Assembly: GCF_025561425.1 (NCBI RefSeq)
Contig: NZ_CP094824.1
Span: 248,001 to 312,000, forward strand
Length of the DNA: 64,000 nucleotides
From: Mammaliicoccus sciuri
GTDB taxonomy: Bacteria > Bacillota > Bacilli > Staphylococcales > Staphylococcaceae
Reading direction: 5' to 3'
Both the position numbers and the translations under genes were made by a program. Of this stretch, positions 58,053-64,000 are shown piece after piece (position 1 is the stretch's first letter; every line of letters starts with the position of its first letter). The notes under the pieces are model-generated. The model saw nothing but the letters and a program-made list of their open reading frames with translations, did not search any database and was not told the origin of the DNA.

Positions 58053-58598
58053 ATGTCTAATCAATCTGCTTTATTAGTTATGGATATGCAAAATGGTATT
58101 GTTGGTAGTTTACCTAATTCGAGTGAAATTATCGATAAAAATAAAAAGGCTATCGAAAGTGCTAGGAAACATCAAATTCCAGTCATTTTTGTGAGAGTAG
58201 CTTTTTCGAAAGGATTTCATGAAGTGTCGCCTCACAACAAATCATTTTCACGAATTAAAGCAAGTGGACAACAAATGAGTGTGAATGATGCCTCAACTCA
58301 AATTATAGACGAACTTGCACCAAATGAAGATGAAGTCGTTGTTACAAAACATCGCTTTAGTGCTTTTACAGGTAGTAATTTAGAAGTGTTATTGCGTGGT
58401 ATGCAAGTTGATCACCTTATTTTAACAGGTGTTGTAACGAGTGGTGTTGTGTTATCTACTTTAGTTGAAGCGGCAGATAAAGACTTTGAATTAACGGTCT
58501 TATCAGATGCGATGACAGACAGAGATATTGAAACACATCAATTTCTAATTGATAAAATTTTTCCTAGGTATGCGGCAGTAACTGAGACATTAGAATAG
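58053..58598 (+). CDS. Isochorismatase-family hydrolase lacking the catalytic cysteine
   Basis: A 181-residue protein with Asp11 (VMDMQNG) and Lys99 (TKHRFSAF) of the isochorismatase-like triad. Where cysteine hydrolases have TSGCV, this protein has TSGVV with Val132. Such Cys-less members exist, so it may be a natural subfamily rather than a defect; the reaction is unknown. It follows the permease remnant and precedes an MFS gene by 35 bases, possibly one operon. Confidence 0.78.
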   Translation: MSNQSALLVMDMQNGIVGSLPNSSEIIDKNKKAIESARKHQIPVIFVRVAFSKGFHEVSPHNKSFSRIKASGQQMSVNDASTQIIDELAPNEDEVVVTKHRFSAFTGSNLEVLLRGMQVDHLILTGVVTSGVVLSTLVEAADKDFELTVLSDAMTDRDIETHQFLIDKIFPRYAAVTETLE

Positions 58599-58632
58599 TC
58601 AAATACAATCGTATAGATAGGAGATAATTTTT

Positions 58633-59344
58633 ATGCGTCAAGTTTCGAGTGAGGAAACCTTTAATACGAAACTATATCCTCCAATGATTTTAGGGTCAAT
58701 ATTGAATCCTATCAACTCTTCTATGTTAGCTGTTGCACTTATACCAATAGCACAAGCTTTTAATATACCTTTTTATCAAACAACATGGCTTGTGTCATCG
58801 TTATATTTAGCAACGAGTATTGGTCAACCGGTGATAGGTAAACTTATAGATATATTTGGCCCTAGAGGGTTATTTTTATTTGCTACTAGTTTAGTAGGTG
58901 TAGCAAGTTTGATTGCGATTTTTACACCATCTTTTTATGGATTAGTATTAGCAAGATTTCTTATAGGTATTGGTACTTGTGCAGGTTATCCTTCAGCAAT
59001 GTATTTAATCAGTTATGAGGGTAAGCGTACAGGTAAAGATAGTCCAAGTAAAATATTAACAATGTTATCGATATCCAATCAGACGATTTCTGTTATTGGT
59101 CCAACAATCGGTGGTTTGTTAATTCACAGTGGCGGTTGGCAAGCAATATTCTTAGTTAATGTTCCGCTTTCCATTCTGTCATTCTTATTTGGATTCTTAT
59201 ATTATCCAAAAGTTGAAAGTACGAAAAAATTAAATGCATTAAAAGAACAGATAGACTTTATAGGTATAACGTTGTTTACCATTACTTTAACAACATGGAT
59301 GATTTTCTTTATGGAGCCAGATCAATCCATTTTTTATCTATTTA
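58633..59344 (+). pseudogene. DHA2-type MFS transporter, 3' end removed at an IS
   Basis: The first 237 residues form the N-terminal half of a drug:H+ antiporter of the EmrB/QacA type (DRLIDIFG-like motif A as GKLIDIFGPRG near 75; motif C region near 155 with GPTIGGLLIHSGGW). The frame is cut at 59345, where the IS begins, and no 3' half is found beyond the IS copies. The deletion therefore extends from here into the intergenic DNA at 61.4 kb. Confidence 0.82.
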
Positions 59345-59373
59345 TGTACTGAACCCAAAAATCTAAACCTTAA

Positions 59374-60219
59374 TTAGTATATTATTTCAAAGGTTTGTCT
59401 CCTGTAATTTTTGGGAGATAAGCCTTTTAATTTTGATTTGATTCTTTCGTTATTATAAAAATCGATATATCGATGAATAGCTTGTTCAAGGTCCTGAAAA
59501 TCTTTAAATTCTTGGCCATAATACATTTCTTGTTTAAGTAACCCAAAAAAGTTTTCCATAACTGAATTATCTAGACAATTACCTTTTCTAGACATACTTT
59601 GAAATATTTTATGGTCTTTTAATAATCTAGTGTATTGTGAATGTTGATAATGCCAGCCTTGATCTGAATGAATCGTTAAACGATGATCTAGGTTTGGACG
59701 ACGCTTTATCATTTCTTTTAATGGATTGATGACTATATCTAATGTAGGACGACTTGAGATTTTAAAGCTGATAATCTCTGAACTATATAAGTCCATAAAA
59801 GGTGATAAATATAATTTCTGACCATTCATTAATTTGAACTCTGTAATATCTGTTACGACTTTTTGAAATGGGAGACTTGTTTTAAATCTACGATTTAATA
59901 TATTTTGAGCTACTTTACCAACTTTACCTTTAAAGGAACGATACTTACGACCTCTATTTCTTAGTGCTTGTGTAACACGACGATAACCATAGGTATGGTT
60001 TGATTCTTCACATATTTCTTTTATTACTTGAATCAATGTTTCATCTTTATCAGCTTTACTAAATTTATTTATCCAATAATAGTATACAGATTTAGCTATT
60101 TGAGCGACTTTAAATAAGATACTTAATCGTATATTATATGTTTCATTTAGTTCCTTAATGACCTTTACTATTTCTGATTTTTGCTTCCGTAAATGTCGGT
60201 CAAGGCTTGTAACTTTTTT
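59374..60219 (-). CDS. IS150-group transposase OrfB with 26-residue in-frame deletion
   Basis: As in copy 1, reached by -1 frameshifting at AAAAAAG (complement of 60213-60219). Catalytic TDITEF, HSDQGWHYQ and MENFFG are kept. The deletion removes the region between RNRG and RKYRSF, after the HTH_21 domain, and probably harms function. Confidence 0.82.
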   Translation of the reverse strand, partial: KKVTSLDRHLRKQKSEIVKVIKELNETYNIRLSILFKVAQIAKSVYYYWINKFSKADKDETLIQVIKEICEESNHTYGYRRVTQALRNRGRKYRSFKGKVGKVAQNILNRRFKTSLPFQKVVTDITEFKLMNGQKLYLSPFMDLYSSEIISFKISSRPTLDIVINPLKEMIKRRPNLDHRLTIHSDQGWHYQHSQYTRLLKDHKIFQSMSRKGNCLDNSVMENFFGLLKQEMYYGQEFKDFQDLEQAIHRYIDFYNNERIKSKLKGLSPKNYRRQTFEIIY

Positions 60220-60704
60220 TGATAAGCTATACCTGCCTTTAACGTCTCATTTTCATTTCTAAGTCTTTCAAGTTCTTCACGTTCATTTTCATTTAAAGGT
60301 AAATTTTTATTATCTGATTTAGATCGTTTTTTAGTCATAGTGTGAGATCGTCCCTTTTGTTTATTATCTATATCAAGACGACACTTTTCATCAAATTGAT
60401 GTTGCCAATTGGCAATGATAATAGGATTAATAATTCTAAAGTGATTCGCAGTATCTTGATAAGACAACATATTTTCTTGTCTAAATTTTAAAACAGATAA
60501 TTTAAATTCGCTAGTATAAACAGTATTTCTACTTTTTATTTCTAAACCTTCTTCTCCAAACTCTTTATATTGATTGACCCAAATCCGAAGGACAGACCAA
60601 CTTGAAATACCATATTTTAAAGCAATTGTTCTATAACTTTGATGTCCTTCTAAATATTCTTTTACAAGTTTTAGTTTGAATTTAAATTCATATTTTTTCC
60701 TCAT
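60168..60704 (-). CDS. IS150-group transposase OrfA, copy 2
   Basis: 178 residues, identical in protein sequence to orfA at 7744-8280, with the same GGGGTG ribosome binding site and overlap with orfB. Confidence 0.85.
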   Translation of the reverse strand: MRKKYEFKFKLKLVKEYLEGHQSYRTIALKYGISSWSVLRIWVNQYKEFGEEGLEIKSRNTVYTSEFKLSVLKFRQENMLSYQDTANHFRIINPIIIANWQHQFDEKCRLDIDNKQKGRSHTMTKKRSKSDNKNLPLNENEREELERLRNENETLKAGIAYQKKLQALTDIYGSKNQK

Positions 60705-60759
60705 TAGAATGCACCCCAATATTTTGATTTGTTTAGTTCAAATATTTGGGTTCACATCA

Positions 60760-61430
60760 GATTTAGCTATTTGAGCGACTTTAAATAAGATACTTAATCG
60801 TATATTATATGTTTCATTTAGTTCCTTAATGACCTTTACTATTTCTGATTTTTGCTTCCGTAAATGTCGGTCAAGGCTTGTAACTTTTTTTGATAAGCTA
60901 TACCTGCCTTTAACGTCTCATTTTCATTTCTAAGTCTTTCAAGTTCTTCACGTTCATTTTCATTTAAAGGTAAATTTTTATTATCTGATTCAGATCGTTT
61001 TTTAGTCATAGTGTGAGATCGTCCCTTTTGTTTATTATCTATATCAAGACGACACTTTTCATCAAATTGATGTTGCCAATTGGCAATGATAATAGGATTA
61101 ATAATTCTAAAGTGATTCGCAGTATCTTGATAAGACAACATATTTTCTTGTCTAAATTTTAAAACAGATAATTTAAATTCGCTAGTATAAACAGTATTTC
61201 TACTTTTTATTTCTAAACCTTCTTCTCCAAACTCTTTATATTGATTGACCCAAATCCGAAGGACAGACCAACTTGAAATACCATATTTTAAAGCAATTGT
61301 TCTATAACTTTGATGTCCTTCTAAATATTCTTTTACAAGTTTTAGTTTGAATTTAAATTCATATTTTTTCCTCATTAGAATGCACCCCAATATTTTGATT
61401 TGTTTAGTTCAAATATTTGGGTTCACATCA
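60760..61430 (-). mobile_element. Partial third IS copy in tandem (orfA end only)
   Basis: These 671 bp repeat the right-hand part of the element from the internal CAGATTTAGC to the terminal CA. The junction with copy 2 shares only the dinucleotide CA, so it arose by a microhomology tandem duplication rather than by transposition. Confidence 0.87.
60839..61375 (-). CDS. IS150-group transposase OrfA, copy 3
   Basis: Second tandem orfA, differing from copies 1 and 2 by a Lys-to-Glu change in the KKRSESDNKN segment. Its orfB is cut off 75 bases beyond the overlap, so it can only supply OrfA. Confidence 0.82.
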   Translation of the reverse strand: MRKKYEFKFKLKLVKEYLEGHQSYRTIALKYGISSWSVLRIWVNQYKEFGEEGLEIKSRNTVYTSEFKLSVLKFRQENMLSYQDTANHFRIINPIIIANWQHQFDEKCRLDIDNKQKGRSHTMTKKRSESDNKNLPLNENEREELERLRNENETLKAGIAYQKKLQALTDIYGSKNQK

Positions 61431-61480
61431 GAGATGAGCCAAGTCGTGGCTTAAGTGTCTAATAAAGCCAAGAGATAGCC
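61431..61480 (+). repeat. Single unit of the hairpin repeat family
   Basis: GAGATGAGCCAAGTCGTGGCTTAA followed by AATAAAGCCAAGAGAT resembles the 53.69-kb array including its GAGATGAG leader. It directly abuts the IS end. The next 150 bases hold nothing recognisable. Confidence 0.7.
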
Positions 61481-61630
61481 TAAGTTATACTTCATACCTA
61501 TATAATCCCCCAACTTTCACACAACTCACATATCTTATTGCCATTATCACCACCATCCAATACCAACCATTCACAAGTGTAAAATTTCAAATTGACTAAT
61601 CTTGAGTACGATGATAGGAATAATAAAAGA

Positions 61631-61737
61631 CTCTTATCAAGAGTGGCTGAGGGATGTGCCCTATGAAGCCCAGCAACCTTCTATTTGGAAAGGTGCTAAT
61701 TCACATAAAGTTTGTCTAAACTTTTGAAGATGAGAGG
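61631..61737 (+). ncRNA. SAM-I (S-box) riboswitch
   Basis: The conserved S-box elements appear in order: CTCTTATCAAGAGTGG (kink-turn and P2 start), TGAGGGA..GTGCCC, TGAAGCCCAGCAACC, AAGGTGCTAATTC and a closing GATGAGAG that pairs with CTCTTATC in P1. It precedes a terminator and metQ and should turn expression off when S-adenosylmethionine is plentiful. Confidence 0.95.
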
Positions 61738-61747
61738 AGGTTTATCT

Positions 61748-61780
61748 AACTTTCTCTAATTTTTTAGAGGAAGTTTTTTT
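61748..61780 (+). terminator. Expression-platform terminator of the SAM riboswitch
   Basis: AACTTTCTCTAA pairs with TTAGAGGAAGTT (one G-T) and is followed by TTTTTTT, 37 bases before metQ. Confidence 0.9.
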
Positions 61781-61817
61781 ATTTTTAATTTTATATCGGA
61801 AAGAGGCGTCTATACAT

Positions 61818-62624
61818 ATGAGCAAATTCGTAAAGTTCGTTAGTTTTATCGGTATTATTTTATTATTAGCTGCGTGTGGAAAGTCTAGTGGAAGTGAAAA
61901 TACAAAGATTACGGTTGCTGCTTCTCCGGCTCCGCATGGTGATGTCGTTGAACATGCGAAAGAAAAAATGAAAGAAAAAGGTTATGACTTAGAAGTTAAA
62001 ACAGTGAATGATTATAAAGTACCTAACAAGTTATTAGATAATGATGCAAATCTATTTCAACATGTGCCTTACTTAAAAGCTGAAAAAGCAACACATGGAT
62101 ATAAAATTGAAGAGGTAGGAAAAGTTTTCACAACGCCAATGGGAGTTTATAGTAAAAAACATAAAGATTTGAAACACTTGCCAGATGGCGCAACAATTTA
62201 TGTGTCTAACAACCCAGCTGAAGAAGGAAGGTTTTTATCATTCTTTGTTAATGAAGGATTGATTAAAATAGATCCAAAGGTGAAAATTGAAGATGCTAAA
62301 TTTGATGATATTATAGAAAATAAAAAGAATTTGAACTTTAATAACAAACAAGGTGCAGAATTTTTACCTAAAACATATAACAGTGGTGAAGGCGATTTAG
62401 TCATTATGAATTCAAACTATGCAATTGATAACGGATTGAATCCAGTGAAAGATTCGATAGCAATTGAAGATAAGTCATCACCATTTGCGAATATATTAGC
62501 TGTAAAAGAAGGACATAAAAATGATAAGAAATTCCAAGAACTTCTGAAAGTTCTTCAGTCTAAAGAAATGAAGAAATATATTAAAGATGAATATGGCGAT
62601 AATGTTATTCCATATGAAAAGTAA
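61818..62624 (+). CDS. metQ: Methionine ABC transporter substrate-binding lipoprotein
   Basis: A 268-residue NlpA/MetQ lipoprotein: signal with lipobox LLAAC (Cys20), KITVAASPAPHGDVVE at the start of the mature domain, and LFQHVPYLKA and NPAEEGRFLSFF binding-lobe segments. It captures D- or L-methionine for the MetNP transporter. It is controlled by the SAM riboswitch. MetN (ATPase) and MetP (permease) genes, normally in the same operon, are absent here; a terminator follows at once. Confidence 0.9.
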   Translation: MSKFVKFVSFIGIILLLAACGKSSGSENTKITVAASPAPHGDVVEHAKEKMKEKGYDLEVKTVNDYKVPNKLLDNDANLFQHVPYLKAEKATHGYKIEEVGKVFTTPMGVYSKKHKDLKHLPDGATIYVSNNPAEEGRFLSFFVNEGLIKIDPKVKIEDAKFDDIIENKKNLNFNNKQGAEFLPKTYNSGEGDLVIMNSNYAIDNGLNPVKDSIAIEDKSSPFANILAVKEGHKNDKKFQELLKVLQSKEMKKYIKDEYGDNVIPYEK

Positions 62625-62634
62625 TCATGCAATG

Positions 62635-62660
62635 AACCCAGGCATATGTCTGGGTTTTAA
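62635..62660 (+). terminator. Terminator after metQ
   Basis: AACCCAG pairs with CTGGGTT around an 8-base loop, then TTAATTTT. Confidence 0.8.
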
Positions 62661-62721
62661 TTTTATATATTTGTGTATTTATTCACAATGAAATAATATT
62701 ATAAATCTTTAAAATATATGT

Positions 62722-62735
62722 TGTAAGCGTTTCCT
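62722..62735 (+). promoter_or_regulatory. cre-like site before the MFS transporter
   Basis: TGTAAGCGTTTCCT matches the CcpA consensus at 12 of 14 positions, about 90 bases before the gene, in line with a carbon-source transporter. Confidence 0.55.
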
Positions 62736-62824
62736 GTTTGTGCTATATTCAACTTATTAATAAATAGAGTCATCATATGACCACATGAATTAGAAGGGAA
62801 ATTAATTAAGAAAGTTGGATATTT

Positions 62825-64000
62825 ATGAAAGAAAAAAGAACTAATATAAGATGGTTTTTTGCAATTGCATTCTTTATTATAGGGATTATCGCATATATGG
62901 ATCGTTCAAACATCTCTATTATCGCTGGACCTATGATGGAAGATTTAAATATGAACAAAGCTCAATTCGGGCTATTAGCTTCATTCTTCTCACTTGGTTA
63001 TGCATTAATGCAAGTACCTTCAGGGATATTAGCTGAAAAGTTTGGTCCTAAGAAAATGTTAACAATCGCATTATTATGGTGGAGTGCTTTCACAATTCTT
63101 ACAGGTATTGTGAAAAATCATGGCTTACTATACTTAGTACGTTTCTTATTTGGTGTAGGTGAAGCGCCTATGTACCCATCAAATGCTGTATTTAATAGTT
63201 ACTGGTTTAATAAGAATGAAAAAGGTCGTGCATCTTCTGCTTTATTAGCAGGTTCATACTTCGGACCAGTAATCGCACCAATTGTTACAATCGCAATTAT
63301 GAATGCGTTTGGTTGGCAAGCAGTATTCTATATTTTCGGTTTAATCGGTATTGTAATTGCGATCTTATGGGTGATTATCGCTAAAGATTTACCAGAACAA
63401 CATAAAATGGTAAATGAAGCAGAAAAAAGATTTATTATGGAAACACGTGACGTTGTAGATACAGGTAAAAAAACTGCACCTTGGAATGTATTCTTCAAAC
63501 GTTTCAGTTTCTATGCAATTGCAGCACAATATTTCGTTGTACAATTTGTCATTACATTATTCTTAATTTGGTTACCAACATATATTCACGAAGAATATCA
63601 TGTAGAATTTAAACAAATGGGCTTTATCGCTGGTGCACCTTGGTTAGCAATGTTTATTTTGATTATGCTAGGTGGTACAATTTCAGATAAAATTTTATCT
63701 ACAGGTAAATCTAAATTTGTTGCACGTGGTGTAATCGCAATTTCTGGATTTGTTGTATTCTGTATATCACTATACTTTGCGTTAGCTACAGATAACTTAT
63801 ATATGAATATTTTCTGGTTATCTTTATGTCTTGGTGGTGTAGGTTTATCAATGGGTATGAGCTGGGCAACTGCTACAGACTTAGGACGTAACTTCTCTGG
63901 TACAGTTTCAGGTTGGATGAACTTATGGGGCAATATTGGTGCATTATTAAGTCCAATTTTAGCTGGTTTACTAGCAGATAAAATTGGTTGGACAATGACA
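62825..64000 (+). CDS. MFS transporter of the anion:cation symporter type (partial)
   Basis: An open frame of 392 codons that runs off the window. It has twelve-helix MFS character with AYMDRSNISIIAGPMM near residue 24 (the YxDRxN signature of glucarate/galactonate/hexuronate transporters), EKFGPKKM near 72-79 and GVGEAPMYPSNA near 113. Likely substrate is a sugar acid or other organic anion. ATG 62825 is preceded by a weak AAGAAAG. A cre-like site lies upstream. Confidence 0.85.
   Translation, partial: MKEKRTNIRWFFAIAFFIIGIIAYMDRSNISIIAGPMMEDLNMNKAQFGLLASFFSLGYALMQVPSGILAEKFGPKKMLTIALLWWSAFTILTGIVKNHGLLYLVRFLFGVGEAPMYPSNAVFNSYWFNKNEKGRASSALLAGSYFGPVIAPIVTIAIMNAFGWQAVFYIFGLIGIVIAILWVIIAKDLPEQHKMVNEAEKRFIMETRDVVDTGKKTAPWNVFFKRFSFYAIAAQYFVVQFVITLFLIWLPTYIHEEYHVEFKQMGFIAGAPWLAMFILIMLGGTISDKILSTGKSKFVARGVIAISGFVVFCISLYFALATDNLYMNIFWLSLCLGGVGLSMGMSWATATDLGRNFSGTVSGWMNLWGNIGALLSPILAGLLADKIGWTMT

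Larger units (their letters stand above)
59345..60759 (-). mobile_element. IS3-family (IS150-group) element, copy 2 with 78-bp internal deletion
   Basis: Same ends and near-identical sequence as copy 1, but 1415 bp long. The missing 78 bp lie between two GACCTCTAT direct repeats present in copy 1, of which one remains, indicating slippage or recombination. The right end runs straight into a partial third copy. Confidence 0.88.

Noticed and set aside
58053-58598. Inactivated cysteine hydrolase
   Set aside because: TSGVV in place of TSGCV also occurs in a natural isochorismatase-like subfamily, so the missing cysteine is not proof of decay.

Overview
The window is low-GC Firmicutes DNA and reads as a Staphylococcaceae chromosome, either Staphylococcus or the closely related Mammaliicoccus. 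The evidence is the five-gene fad beta-oxidation operon with its 3HCDH-then-crotonase FadB, the mps genes, the cudC/betB/betA choline-to-betaine genes, cidR-cidAB, scdA, a class I fructose-bisphosphate aldolase, an NDxxF lipoprotein and strong AGGAGG ribosome binding sites. The species call is inference from gene families.

Layout. 1-6.7 kb: fadX(partial)-E-D-B-A. 6.8-8.3 kb: an IS3-family (IS150-group) element that has replaced the 5' end of mpsA. 8.3-13.2 kb: the mps (bicarbonate/CO2) operon, with mpsA and mpsB broken and a carbonic-anhydrase-like protein and mpsC intact. 13.3-15 kb: nptA phosphate transporter behind PhoP-box-like repeats. 15.3-20.4 kb: a sugar catabolic operon (two Gfo/Idh/MocA oxidoreductases, ThuA-like protein, TIM-barrel isomerase) whose second oxidoreductase is cut by another IS3 element. 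20.6-22.2 kb: a hairpin-repeat array carrying an IS256-family element. 22.2-31 kb: broken NERD nuclease, VOC protein, methyltransferase, scdA, a padR/TetX-like pair, an NSS transporter and cidR-cidAB. 31-41.7 kb: broken BCCT transporter, then the assimilatory sulphate reduction and siroheme cluster, in which cysI, tauE and cysC are broken. 41.7-43.1 kb: an AT-rich efflux gene between direct repeats. 43.3-47.2 kb: cudC-betB-betA. 47.3-49.7 kb: a 39-bp hairpin repeat array, a catalytically degenerate serine-recombinase-like protein and a SulP transporter around a shared 28-bp palindrome. 50-58.6 kb: fda, a YxeA-like protein, GNAT, an MscS-like channel, bioB, small membrane proteins, adenosine deaminase and isochorismatase. 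58.6-61.4 kb: an MFS gene cut by a second, partly duplicated copy of the first IS. 61.6-64 kb: SAM-riboswitch-controlled metQ and an MFS organic-anion transporter that runs off the window.

The most striking overall property is gene decay. About thirteen genes are inactivated: six in-frame stop codons in five genes, five single-base frameshifts, and several deletions, three of them abutting IS elements. Whole functions fall together: bicarbonate uptake by MpsAB, sulphite reduction, and BCCT-type osmolyte uptake. Some frameshifts lie in short homopolymers, so sequencing error must be excluded for those. The most promising under-described items are the recombinase-like regulator with its 28-bp palindrome next to a hairpin array, the direct-repeat-flanked efflux gene, the 41-bp hairpin repeat family that hosts IS insertions, and the shared promoter motif linking the BCCT gene to betB.
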